Source: Bacillota bacterium (GTDB lineage Bacteria > Bacillota > UBA4882 > UBA8346). From it: a DNA stretch of 64,000 bases. Positions 7,401 through 16,072 of this stretch are shown piece by piece. Below the pieces are notes generated by a model. The model was not told where the DNA came from, made no database searches, and was given only the letters and a program-made list of their open reading frames with translations. The stretch is taken from assembly GCA_023410535.1 (NCBI GenBank), contig JAEYPR010000023.1, forward strand, positions 12,517 to 76,516, given 5' to 3'. Position 1 is the stretch's first letter, and every line of letters starts with the position of its first letter. The position numbers were made by a program, and so were the translations under genes.

Positions 7401-7856
7401 ATGTTCGTACGTATTCCTCGACGATATTTTCAATTCATATTGATACTGATACTGGCATTGGCAACCATTCCGGTGTTGGCTGCGACCGCTTCGCACACGA
7501 TTGCGGTGACTGTCCCGGAGATTGGCCGGTACCGCGTGAATAGTATTTCGTTAGTTCAGTCATCCGCTGCTGAAAAAATTTATCAAGTCGATCTGTCGGT
7601 CTTCAGCAACTCACAACGGCACTGGAAGATGGTTGCCAACGCCGACAATAATATCGAAACCCTGGAATGGTCCATTGACGGTCAAAACTGGAGTGGTGTC
7701 GCGGCGGGAATGACGACTTTGGCCACGGGCGCCAAAGCCGACTGGGTGAATTTCCGGGTCTATTATCGCTATCACCAGGAGCAAGAACAAGATCAAGCTG
7801 CTTCCAAGATTGAAAGCCCACTCAATTTACAATACCAACTTTGTTTCAACAATTAG
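7401..7856 (+). CDS. Secreted fibre-subunit-like protein 3, under c-di-GMP-I control
   Basis: A 151-residue exported protein with a signal peptide (cleavage near PVLAAT) and a mature start ATASHTIAVTVP nearly identical to subunit 1. The rest is beta-rich (WKMVANADNN, LEWSIDGQNWSG, VNFRVYYRY), ending with LNLQYQLCFNN. LEWSIDGxxW resembles LQWSLDGIRF in the protein encoded at 10949, so those two share a second domain feature. The ATG at 7401 has GGGGGG 6 bases upstream, inside the hairpin described for the riboswitch. It may be an adhesin or minor subunit whose synthesis responds to c-di-GMP. Confidence 0.7.
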   Translation: MFVRIPRRYFQFILILILALATIPVLAATASHTIAVTVPEIGRYRVNSISLVQSSAAEKIYQVDLSVFSNSQRHWKMVANADNNIETLEWSIDGQNWSGVAAGMTTLATGAKADWVNFRVYYRYHQEQEQDQAASKIESPLNLQYQLCFNN

Positions 7857-7879
7857 TTTACCCACATCCCCCCCGATGA

Positions 7880-7908
7880 ACCTCTGGATCAACCAGAGGT
7901 TTTTTTTA
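7880..7908 (+). terminator. Intrinsic terminator after subunit 3
   Basis: ACCTCTGG-ATCAA-CCAGAGGT forms a perfect 8-bp stem followed by eight Ts. It ends the plus-strand unit. Confidence 0.9.
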
Positions 7909-7953
7909 TGTGCTGTGTGTGATGAAAACCGCGCTCCGTAGGCGCCACGACGG

Positions 7954-7992
7954 CAAAAACCAAACCCTCCAATTGTTTTGGAGGGTTTGGTT
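7954..7992 (-). terminator. Intrinsic terminator of the usher-like gene
   Basis: On the minus strand AACCAAACCCTCCAA pairs with TTGGAGGGTTTGGTT, followed by a short T-run. It ends the convergent 967-residue gene and separates the two converging units. Confidence 0.85.
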
Positions 7993-8007
7993 GAGAAGAT
8001 TAAATTT

Positions 8008-10911
8008 TTACCGTTGCAAGATAACGATGTTGATATCCTCTTGAACGATGGTTCCGCTGGCGGTCTCCCCGACGCAACGGATCTTCCCTTCGCCAACGGG
8101 TGTTGTCGGCGCTACCTTCCAGGAATAGGACCAGCTCGTCTTTTTGGGGTCCAGTTGGACGACTGAATTGTCAGGCAGCTTTAAAGTGAGACGTTTGAGC
8201 GGATCGCTGGTTTCAACGGTAATTTTCACGATATCGCCGAAATAGGCCAGTTCGCGATTAAGATCTACCGTGATTGAGGCGGTCGGCAAGGCGATGATCT
8301 CCACTGGCTTTTCGTACGGAATTAACCCAATTTGAATGGGCGCCTGGTCCTCCAGTTGCTTGGCGTTGATCGGCAAGGGTTGATAATCCTTGGCGGTTTG
8401 CCAGTCTTCCGGCAGCGCTTGCGAATCGACGGCCAACTGATAATTGGTGGGTGTTAACTGGGTAAACGTAAAGGTCCCTTCCAGATCGGTAAAGGTTTGT
8501 GAAACTTCCCCGGTATCCAAATTTTTCAGGATGAGCGGTACTCCCGGGATTCCTTTTTCCGTAGGATCAAGTCGTTGATTTTGATTCCGGTCTTGATAAA
8601 TCCGGCCAATAATGTTTTGGGTCCGGATTAATGGTAAATTTAAGGAAACGGTCTGATACGGCTTCAAGTTGACTTTAAGATCGGGGTTTTCAAGGTAGTA
8701 AATGACGTTATAACGCGGATCGATGGTCACTTGATGTTCGCCGGGGTTCAGTCCGCCAAAACTGTAATTTCCCTGGGAATCGGTTTGGGCCGTTCCTTGA
8801 TTGTCGGCCAAGAGGCTCAAATTGTCGACGGCCGGTTCGTCGTCATCTCGAACACCGTTGCGATTCTTGTCAATAAAAGCGACGCCAACGACGGTTCCCA
8901 AGGGTTTCTTCACCGGATAGGAGAACTTCTTGTTTACGGTCAGGCTGCAATAATCGGTTGTATAGCCGTCATCATCCCAGATGCCCGAATATTTAAAGAG
9001 CAGTTGATATTGGTAAATTGGCCAATCAAGATTGACCGTCCAGTTGAATTTGGGCGAAGGATCGACATAAGGATAAAACATGGTTAACAATTCAGGACCG
9101 AATGCCCAGCGTTGTTTCAATCCCAAACCGATCTTTGACTCATCGGAGTTTAGTTGAGGATTGAGGATCAACTGTTGGCTTGGGTTGAGTTGATAACGCG
9201 TATACCAGTCAAAACTCGCATAATTGGTTGTTTTGTGTTCGGTTTGATCCGAGTCGACCGAATGGCTGACCACCCATTCGTGAGTAAAAAGCCCTTTTTC
9301 CCATTGGGAGCTGAGGCTCCAGGAGCCGTTGTCCGTATTTAGATCGTCATTGCGATAATAGAAACTCCGGGTCGCATAAAATTGGTATTTGGAAAGCAAG
9401 GTTAAATAGGCGTTGAACTGATAATTGTCATAATGATTAACACCTTCATCTTCCCGAATTTGCTTCGCTTCATAAATTCCCTGAAAGTAACCGGTCAAAT
9501 AATCTTTAAGTGGAGGTAAGGCGAGCGTACTGGCAAAACTCCGCTTATAACGGGTATCGTAAAATTGCTGGAGATATTGGAAGTAGGAATTCCATTGCCA
9601 ATTGTCAAATTTCGTCGCCACATGGATCGAGCCGGCATAATGACCTTGATGGCCGGGGTCGACGGCCAGGGTATTTGACCAGAACGAATCATTTTTGCTG
9701 GTTTGGTAGTTCCACTCGACAATGTTTTGATCCTGGTTCGGAGTCGGGTCGTATAGATAACGTAAACTGGAGCGGGAGTTCAAAAAAGCTTCGGTGCCCC
9801 AGATATAGTCACCGGGGTGATCGGCGGAGACCCAACGCGATACCGTAACGGTTTGGGTGCCAAGCTTGGTGGTAGCAAAAAGGCTGGCGTGACCGAGGTT
9901 GGGACTGGCCAACCCTTGCCAGGAGAGGGGGAATTTACCGATCTTGATGTCGTTGATATTCTGATTGATCTCGGCGAACCAAGCTTGGTTTGAACTATAG
10001 AAACTGGCGGTACTTTCGGGTCCTAGTTGTCCGCTGAGCGAAAGTTCCCCGTTAAGACTATCGGAGGCCGCTGAACTGGAAAAGGGCTGATTTAAATGGA
10101 GATTTCCTTTCCAAATATAATACTGGGAGCTTAAGGAGTCCAGTTTGTCAACGATAAAAGTGGTTAAATTAATGACTTTTTGTTCGTGTCCCCAGGCGAA
10201 GGTCAGCTCAAGCTGATCGGATGCGGCAGTGGTATAGACTGGGATTTTCAGCCTAACCTTGACGGTTTGGGCCGCTCCCGGAGCTAATTCGAAACTCTCC
10301 GGCTGGAGTTTGACGTAGAACAAATTGAAAGATCGCGACTTGACGGCAAATTGTTCGGTGGTGTTGCCGGTGTTGGTAACGACGATGTCGTAATTAACGG
10401 TGGAACCGTATACGCCCTTGGCGGCCTGCGGCGTATTGAACTGAATGGCGGAAACCGAGTTGACATGGACCGGTAGCGTCACATCGGGCAGCGGGAACGT
10501 AGCGTCGTTTAATTTGAATCGCACCCGGACCAGCTCTTCCAGGCCGGCGGGCGCGTTTTGGGGAATGAAAATCGTAACCGGAAAGTATTGCTTATTGGCA
10601 TGGGCCGGGACAGTAACATTGACGTCGCCGATGATATTCCAATTGTGAACGCTGTTATATTCCACTTGTAGATTGATCTCTTTGGAACTCCGGTTATTCA
10701 GTTCTAAAACATAGGTTATAAATTCACCGGGATTGGCGGAGCTTTTCTCGGGAAGATTGACGGAAAAGGCTGAGTTTAAAACAACCTCTGCGCCCAAAAC
10801 TTGATTATTGATGGAGCAGAGCAGGAAAATGGCGATGATTAACGAAATATATATTTGAAAACATACAACTTTTTTGTTAGTGTATTCCATAATCGGTATA
10901 ATTCGTTTCAA
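8008..10911 (-). CDS. Usher-like / outer-membrane beta-barrel-like exported protein with Ig and SdrD-B-like domains
   Basis: A 967-residue exported protein. After a signal peptide (to about residue 41) come two Ig-like repeats (about 45-150 and 152-265). Next is a 400-residue middle (about 270-690) rich in amphipathic, aromatic-ended strands with Tyr/Trp/Asn patterns (YYIWKGNLHLNQPF, NQAWFAEINQNINDIKIGKFPLSWQGL) that looks like a large transmembrane beta-barrel. Two calcium-binding/SdrD-B-like domains follow with DKNRNGVRDDDEP and DRNQNQRLDPTE (about 700-880), then a last Ig domain. The order barrel then carboxypeptidase-regulatory-like domains resembles non-proteobacterial ushers. TTG at 10911 is the supported start, with GGAGG 12 bases upstream. 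Its role as an assembly platform is inferred from context. Confidence 0.55.
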   Translation of the reverse strand: MKRIIPIMEYTNKKVVCFQIYISLIIAIFLLCSINNQVLGAEVVLNSAFSVNLPEKSSANPGEFITYVLELNNRSSKEINLQVEYNSVHNWNIIGDVNVTVPAHANKQYFPVTIFIPQNAPAGLEELVRVRFKLNDATFPLPDVTLPVHVNSVSAIQFNTPQAAKGVYGSTVNYDIVVTNTGNTTEQFAVKSRSFNLFYVKLQPESFELAPGAAQTVKVRLKIPVYTTAASDQLELTFAWGHEQKVINLTTFIVDKLDSLSSQYYIWKGNLHLNQPFSSSAASDSLNGELSLSGQLGPESTASFYSSNQAWFAEINQNINDIKIGKFPLSWQGLASPNLGHASLFATTKLGTQTVTVSRWVSADHPGDYIWGTEAFLNSRSSLRYLYDPTPNQDQNIVEWNYQTSKNDSFWSNTLAVDPGHQGHYAGSIHVATKFDNWQWNSYFQYLQQFYDTRYKRSFASTLALPPLKDYLTGYFQGIYEAKQIREDEGVNHYDNYQFNAYLTLLSKYQFYATRSFYYRNDDLNTDNGSWSLSSQWEKGLFTHEWVVSHSVDSDQTEHKTTNYASFDWYTRYQLNPSQQLILNPQLNSDESKIGLGLKQRWAFGPELLTMFYPYVDPSPKFNWTVNLDWPIYQYQLLFKYSGIWDDDGYTTDYCSLTVNKKFSYPVKKPLGTVVGVAFIDKNRNGVRDDDEPAVDNLSLLADNQGTAQTDSQGNYSFGGLNPGEHQVTIDPRYNVIYYLENPDLKVNLKPYQTVSLNLPLIRTQNIIGRIYQDRNQNQRLDPTEKGIPGVPLILKNLDTGEVSQTFTDLEGTFTFTQLTPTNYQLAVDSQALPEDWQTAKDYQPLPINAKQLEDQAPIQIGLIPYEKPVEIIALPTASITVDLNRELAYFGDIVKITVETSDPLKRLTLKLPDNSVVQLDPKKTSWSYSWKVAPTTPVGEGKIRCVGETASGTIVQEDINIVILQR

Positions 10912-10948
10912 AATTCATAAAATCCTCCTTATTTCGGGAGTCGAGCGC

Positions 10949-11515
10949 ATGAAACCATTATTTTACAGAGCTTCGCTGAGAATAGGATATTATTCGCTGA
11001 GAATAGGATATTATCTGTTGCTGCTTTTATTGATCATTAGCAGCGCTGTTTCGGTTTGGGCTGATTCGCCCGGTGAATACACCGAGGTGAAAGTATCGCC
11101 CAACAACATCAATTTTCAGGTCAAGGATCCAAGTCAAAGTCCGTATATTGAAACCACGGAGAATGTTAAGGTAACCTCGGAGCAACAGGTTCCCTTTCCG
11201 TTATCGGTATTGCCGTGGCAGTGGAGTCTCGCGATCAGAGCCAAAGACGCTTATATTGTCGATAACACCAATCCCGCCAATCGGATTCCCATTAATCAGT
11301 TGCAGTGGTCGCTGGACGGGATTCGTTTTACAACCATGACCAATCAATGGGCTACCGTCATTAGTTATTGGGATTGGGCCGGACATCCCCATGAGGAAAG
11401 GGTCATCTACCGGCTTACCAATACCGCCGGGAATACGTTGCCTGACGGAAACTTCTCAGTTCAAATCGAGTTTAAGACGTCATTAACCACCGGATGGGAT
11501 GACAAAAAATTGTGA
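10949..11515 (+). CDS. Secreted fibre-subunit-like protein 4 with duplicated signal segment
   Basis: A 188-residue exported protein, divergent from the usher-like gene with only 37 bases between starts. The signal peptide contains SLRIGYY twice in tandem, from a perfect 21-bp DNA duplication (10973-11014), before the hydrophobic LLLLLLIISS and a cleavage near VWADS. The mature part is beta-rich, with LQWSLDGIRF resembling LEWSIDGQNW of subunit 3 and a C-terminal strand FSVQIEFKTS. ATG at 10949 has GGGAG 9 bases upstream. I infer a fibre or tip component; no known domain is recognised with certainty. Confidence 0.6.
   Translation: MKPLFYRASLRIGYYSLRIGYYLLLLLLIISSAVSVWADSPGEYTEVKVSPNNINFQVKDPSQSPYIETTENVKVTSEQQVPFPLSVLPWQWSLAIRAKDAYIVDNTNPANRIPINQLQWSLDGIRFTTMTNQWATVISYWDWAGHPHEERVIYRLTNTAGNTLPDGNFSVQIEFKTSLTTGWDDKKL
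10973..11014 (+). repeat. Perfect 21-bp tandem duplication inside a signal peptide
   Basis: TCGCTGAGAATAGGATATTA+T occurs twice without a mismatch (10973-10993 and 10994-11014) and adds seven residues in frame. Perfect identity implies a recent or slippage-prone duplication. Confidence 0.9.
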
Positions 11516-11528
11516 GGGATCAACATTG

Positions 11529-12878
11529 ATGAACCGTGCGGAACTGGGGATTCGTATCCCGGAATTTCTTTTACCCAATTCCCGAATCGACCTGGCCAAA
11601 TGGCCGGTGGTCGCCTGCGACCAATATACGTCGGAACCGGAATATTGGCGGCGTGTAGCGGAGTTAGTGGGGGATAATCCGTCCACCTTCCATATCATCT
11701 TCCCTGAAGTATACTTGGGGAAAAACGACGAACCGGAGCGGATCTACCAGATTCAACAAACCATGTTGGCTTATTTGGAGCAAGCGGTTTTGCAGCCGGT
11801 GGAACCGGGACTCATCTGGGTTGAACGGACCTCCAGTCACGGCAAAACCCGGCGGGGTTTGATGGTTGCCGTTGATCTTGAGTATTATGATTTCCATCAA
11901 GGCGCTCAAAGTCTAATACGGGCCACCGAAGGCACCGTGTTAGAGCGGATTCCGCCCCGGGTGCGGATCCGGGAAGGCGCGGCCGTTGAGAGTCCGCATA
12001 TTATGGTACTGATTGACGATCCGGAGCGGCAAGTTATCGAGAGTTTGGCAGAAACCGCCAAAGCCAAGGCTCCGCTGTATGATATCGACTTAATGATGAA
12101 CGGCGGTCATCTAACGGGATGCCAGATCACCGATCCCGCAGCCATTGATCGGGTCTTGGCGGGATTGGCGAAATTGGCGGACCCGGAATTATTTGCCGCC
12201 AAATACGGAGTGGAATCCGCCAGGGTGCTGCTGATGGCGGTCGGAGACGGAAACCATTCATTGGCGACTGCCAAAACGGTCTGGGAAAAGATCAAAACAA
12301 CGCTCCGCGATACCGAAACGCTTGCCAATCATCCCGCCCGCTTTGCAATGGTCGAGCTGGTGAATGTCCACGATGTCGGTTTGGAGTTCGAACCGATTCA
12401 CCGGGTGCTCTTCAACTTAGATCCTGAGCAATTCCTGGGCGAAATGCAACAACATTTCAATGCGTTCGGTTCGGAAACGTTTTTGACGCCGCTGCGGGAT
12501 GAAACCGCGATGCTGGAACGGGTGAACGCGCAACCGGAATCTGAGGCACAACAGGTGATCGGTTACTGTCATCACGCCGGTTATGGGATCATCACCGTGA
12601 CCAACCCCCGGCTGACACTGGCGGTCGGGACGCTGCAAAGCTTCAGCGACGGTTGGTTAACGAACCACCCCGAAGCGCAAATTGATTACATTCATGGCAA
12701 CGAGGTTGTGACGTCGTTAGGGAGGAAAACGGGAAACCTGGGATTGTATCTGCCGCCCATGTCGAAACAAGCGTTGTTCCGGACGGTGATCGTTGAGGGA
12801 GTTTTGCCGCGCAAGACATTTTCGATGGGGGAAGCGGAAGAGAAACGTTTTTATATGGAGTGTCGCAAGATCATATAA
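11529..12878 (+). CDS. DUF1015 family protein
   Basis: A 449-residue cytoplasmic protein starting MNRAELGIRIPEFLLPNSRIDL with the family hallmark KWPVVACDQYTSEPEYW (about residues 24-40), MAVGDGNHSLATAK around residue 236, and a late IDYIHGNEVV. These match the DUF1015/COG4198 family common in clostridia and other anaerobes. No reaction is established for it. GAGGGA lies 9 bases before the chosen ATG. It starts 13 bases after the preceding gene and may be read from it, but no functional link is obvious. Confidence 0.9.
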   Translation: MNRAELGIRIPEFLLPNSRIDLAKWPVVACDQYTSEPEYWRRVAELVGDNPSTFHIIFPEVYLGKNDEPERIYQIQQTMLAYLEQAVLQPVEPGLIWVERTSSHGKTRRGLMVAVDLEYYDFHQGAQSLIRATEGTVLERIPPRVRIREGAAVESPHIMVLIDDPERQVIESLAETAKAKAPLYDIDLMMNGGHLTGCQITDPAAIDRVLAGLAKLADPELFAAKYGVESARVLLMAVGDGNHSLATAKTVWEKIKTTLRDTETLANHPARFAMVELVNVHDVGLEFEPIHRVLFNLDPEQFLGEMQQHFNAFGSETFLTPLRDETAMLERVNAQPESEAQQVIGYCHHAGYGIITVTNPRLTLAVGTLQSFSDGWLTNHPEAQIDYIHGNEVVTSLGRKTGNLGLYLPPMSKQALFRTVIVEGVLPRKTFSMGEAEEKRFYMECRKII

Positions 12879-12914
12879 TGTTGTCGCGGAACCGTTCTTT
12901 AAAAATGCCGACCG

Positions 12915-12957
12915 AAACTGTTTGCGAAACCCGAAAAGGACTCCAAACAGTTTTTTT
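12915..12957 (+). terminator. Intrinsic terminator after the DUF1015 gene
   Basis: AAACTGTTTG and CAAACAGTTT form a 10-bp stem with a 19-base loop, followed by seven Ts. Confidence 0.85.
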
Positions 12958-13113
12958 GATCCCAAAATAAAAACCACCGCTCAGTGGTGAACGGTGATTC
13001 AGAAACCAAATAACCAACCTAAAAGTCGAAACCAACAACGGCGGAGTCGTACTCAAGTCGTCCTTATCTCAGTTAAGTAACAAAATTAAACGGAATAAGT
13101 AATGGTACTGAAA

Positions 13114-13356
13114 TTACGAACGGCAGTCGATGATTTGGTGTTCGAAGTCGTAGCCATTGGCCAAACATTCTTCTTTGGAAAGAATTTTCGGTTCGCAGGA
13201 TCCGGTGGTTTCGGTGAAATGAACGACATAGCCTTTTTGTTTAAGCACATCCAACAACTTTTGGACACCAAGCGAGATTTCGCCGAAATGGAAAGAGTTC
13301 TTTTTGGATTGCATTAAATGAAATACTAATTCTTCGGTTGGGTTCTTCTGAATCAT
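13114..13356 (-). CDS. Small protein of unknown function (80 residues)
   Basis: Starts MIQKNPTEELVFHLMQSKKN on the minus strand with AAGGAG 9 bases before the ATG, so translation is credible. It has a KLLDVLKQKGYVVHF helix-strand followed by three cysteines (GSCEPK, EECLAN, IIDCR) near the C-terminus and no signal peptide or membrane segment. I do not recognise the family. It stands alone between two terminating units. The cysteines could bind metal, but the spacing matches no motif I know. Confidence 0.55.
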   Translation of the reverse strand: MIQKNPTEELVFHLMQSKKNSFHFGEISLGVQKLLDVLKQKGYVVHFTETTGSCEPKILSKEECLANGYDFEHQIIDCRS

Positions 13357-13721
13357 CGTGAATTGCTCCTTGTGAAAGTTTATATCGAATTGTCCCTACT
13401 ATAATAATAATACGTAAAGATTTAAATTTGTTAAACGGAATGTTAGCATTGTATGAACTTTTTGCTGCTCGGATTTAACATAATGCGAGCGTTTGGCGGT
13501 ATTTTATCATTGAGTCGGCGGGAGATTCAGGGAAAGCTTGATTTTCCATTATAATATCTTAGCAGCTATACGTAATTTTATGGTAACCGTTCTTTTTTCG
13601 TTTTGATGAACGGCACCTGTGAAGATAAACATTGATGTCTAAATTACCCAAAACCTCTATCGGTCACACTAAAAATTTGGCTCAGCAATGCACACACTAT
13701 TTCAATTTAGATAGCTTTTCG
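13357..13721. other. Gap between the 80-residue gene and the DUF2284 gene
   Basis: AT-rich stretch with no convincing gene or RNA. It should contain the minus-strand promoter of the small gene at 13356. Confidence 0.3.
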
Positions 13722-13750
13722 TTGTTTTTTCTGGGGACTCTCGTTATAAT
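13722..13750 (+). promoter_or_regulatory. Promoter of the DUF2284 gene
   Basis: TTGTTT at 13722-13727, a 17-base spacer and a perfect TATAAT at 13745-13750, about 30 bases before the ATG. Confidence 0.7.
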
Positions 13751-13780
13751 GAGATTAACTTCTTTGCAATTGGAGGAACA

Positions 13781-14287
13781 ATGGACCATCATAAATATAT
13801 TGAGATGGCATTGAAATTAGGCGCCGACCATGCCGTGAATTTTACCGTCGCCGATATCGTGTTTGATCCGCGGACCATTTTGAAATGCATGTTTGGCTGC
13901 AGCGATTGGGGAAAAGGTCCCACTTGCCCGTCCCGTCCCGGTTCGTACAAACCGTGGGAGTATCAGCAGATTTTTGAGCGGTATCAATGGGGAATTATCA
14001 TACACTCTTCCGATAAGCGAATCTCGCAAAAGGCTTCGTTTGCGATCGAACGCGAAGCGTTTCTCGACGATTATTACTTGGCTTTTTCCTTAAGCGATTG
14101 CGCGTTGTGCGAAAAATGTCTTGGGCTTCAAGGCCGTAAATGCGCCAATCCGAAACAAGCGCGCCCGGCATTCCATAGTGTCGGAATTGATGTTTTTAAG
14201 ACCGTCCGTCAATTGGGTTTGCCAATTGAAACATTGCGCGATCACGATCAACCCCAAAACTGGTATTCGGCTGTGTTTATTCAATAA
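13781..14287 (+). CDS. DUF2284 domain metal-binding protein
   Basis: A 168-residue cysteine-rich cytoplasmic protein. CMFGCSDWGKGPTCPSRP (about residues 36-53) and CALCEKCLGLQGRKCANP (about 109-126) match the DUF2284 layout, thought to bind metal or an iron-sulfur cluster. HSVGIDVFKTVRQLGLPIE near the C-terminus is also typical. TTGGAGGAACA directly precedes the ATG. The family is widespread in anaerobes and its function is unproven. It stands alone in front of the diguanylate cyclase. Confidence 0.85.
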   Translation: MDHHKYIEMALKLGADHAVNFTVADIVFDPRTILKCMFGCSDWGKGPTCPSRPGSYKPWEYQQIFERYQWGIIIHSSDKRISQKASFAIEREAFLDDYYLAFSLSDCALCEKCLGLQGRKCANPKQARPAFHSVGIDVFKTVRQLGLPIETLRDHDQPQNWYSAVFIQ

Positions 14288-14368
14288 GTAGCGTAAAACA
14301 ATGGCATAAAATAAAACGCCTGTCCTTCAATAGATGGGCCAATGATAACTAGCGATGATGAGGCAACG

Positions 14369-16072
14369 ATGAAACATCATTTTCAGCGTAAACTTGTTTT
14401 TTGGCAACAGCTTTTTCAGAGCAAAATCTTTTTACGGCAATTTTTATCGTTTGGGGTGATCATTGGATTAACGTTTATCATGATCACCTTTTCATTATTT
14501 GCGGTAACCCGGATGGCGCTGATTAAGCAACAATTACATTTGGTTGAAAGTTATCGCCTTGAGGTTAGCAAAGCGTTGCAACGTTGGACGGTGGAACGTC
14601 AATACAGCATGCAGTCGCAAGGACTTTATCTTTCGTTATTAACGGAAAAACAGCTTTACTCAAGTGAGATTCAAAGGCTGTTCCGCAAGCAGATGATTTT
14701 AGATGATAATTTTTCGGAGATTGCGATTATCGATCCGGTTGGAAACATTATCAATTCAAATCGCGGTCCGTTGAATATCAGGACCAATGATCGTCAGTAT
14801 TTTGCCCAAGCAATTCGTGGCCAGTCAGCCACTACCGGCTTTTTTATCTCGCGGATCACCGGATTGCCGGTGTTGGCCATTAGCCAATTGTTCTATGTCG
14901 AACAGCGAAAACCGTATGTGTTGGCGGGATATATCCGGCTTGAAAAGTACCGGGAGATTGTGGAAGATCAAAACTTAGGCCAACTGGGCCATGTCTATTT
15001 GGTGGATAAAAACGGGGGAATTCTTACGGAAAGCCGTTTTACCAAAGTGTTTGATAAAGAGCGGCAATCACGTGGGCGTAATCATCCGGAATCACCGGCT
15101 ATTCAACAGGTTACTGATGGAAAAACCCGAACTGAGACCTATCGGGATTTCATGGGCGAACCGGTCTTGGGGTCATTTCAATGGCTGAAGCCGATTCAAT
15201 CGGGTCTGATTGTGGAGTTTAAGGAGCGGGCCGTCTTGCAACCGCTGCATAAACTGTTTGGGTTTATCGGCCTCTTGACGGTAGGGGTCATTTTGGTCGG
15301 TGCCGGGTTGGCCATGATTTTAAGTTTACGGATTATTCAACCGATTAAACAGTTAATTGAGGCCACAGCCGAAGTGTCCGCCCAGCATTACCAGCCGATT
15401 GAACTTAAAACCCATAGTGAGTTGGATCAATTGGTCAGTCATTTCAATCAGATGCAGGAGGCGATCCGGCTACGGGAAGCCGAGTTAAAGCAGACAAACT
15501 CAATTTTGCAAGATATGGCCTTGAAGGACGGATTGACCGAAATTTATAATCACGCCCAAATTACCAAGCTTTTAGAAGAGGAATTTGCAAGGCATCTTGT
15601 CCTCCAAAAACCATTGACTTTTTTGATGTTGGACATTGATCATTTTAAAACGATCAATGATACTTACGGTCATCCCTTTGGAGATCGGGTTTTGTTTCAG
15701 TTGGCGGAATTGCTCAAAGCCAATGTCCGGCAGGGTGATTACGTGGGTCGCTATGGCGGGGAAGAGTTTGCGGTCATCCTACCGGAGACTGACCGCGAGT
15801 TGGGTTATGGCGTTGCCCAGCGGATTCGCCAAAACGTCACCCAAACCTCTTTTGTGCCGCCGGAAGCAAAACCGATGACTATTAGTGTCGGGGTCTGCAC
15901 TTGGCATCCCGGCGAATCCGGTGACTGGCGGGAGATGGTGAAAACAGCCGATCAAGCGTTATATCAAGCGAAACACAACGGTCGGAACCGGGTGGAGTTT
16001 ATGCCGCCGGGGCTTCTTGTTGGGACTTCAAACATGGCAGAGCAGTTGCGGGGGGAACAAGCTTTGCCATAA
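14369..16072 (+). CDS. Membrane diguanylate cyclase (Cache-HAMP-GGDEF)
   Basis: Makes c-di-GMP from two GTP. The 567-residue protein has a transmembrane helix (about residues 22-45), a periplasmic Cache-type sensor region (about 50-290), a second helix (about 297-322), a HAMP linker (IIQPIKQLIEATAEVSAQHY), a short coiled coil and a GGDEF domain (about 400-545). The active-site loop reads GGEEF (about 463-467). RQGD five residues before it is an intact RxxD product-inhibition site, so the enzyme should be active and feedback-controlled. GATGAGG lies 5 bases before the chosen ATG; an upstream ATG at 14342 lacks a site. Two c-di-GMP riboswitches lie 7-9 kb upstream. Confidence 0.93.
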   Translation: MKHHFQRKLVFWQQLFQSKIFLRQFLSFGVIIGLTFIMITFSLFAVTRMALIKQQLHLVESYRLEVSKALQRWTVERQYSMQSQGLYLSLLTEKQLYSSEIQRLFRKQMILDDNFSEIAIIDPVGNIINSNRGPLNIRTNDRQYFAQAIRGQSATTGFFISRITGLPVLAISQLFYVEQRKPYVLAGYIRLEKYREIVEDQNLGQLGHVYLVDKNGGILTESRFTKVFDKERQSRGRNHPESPAIQQVTDGKTRTETYRDFMGEPVLGSFQWLKPIQSGLIVEFKERAVLQPLHKLFGFIGLLTVGVILVGAGLAMILSLRIIQPIKQLIEATAEVSAQHYQPIELKTHSELDQLVSHFNQMQEAIRLREAELKQTNSILQDMALKDGLTEIYNHAQITKLLEEEFARHLVLQKPLTFLMLDIDHFKTINDTYGHPFGDRVLFQLAELLKANVRQGDYVGRYGGEEFAVILPETDRELGYGVAQRIRQNVTQTSFVPPEAKPMTISVGVCTWHPGESGDWREMVKTADQALYQAKHNGRNRVEFMPPGLLVGTSNMAEQLRGEQALP

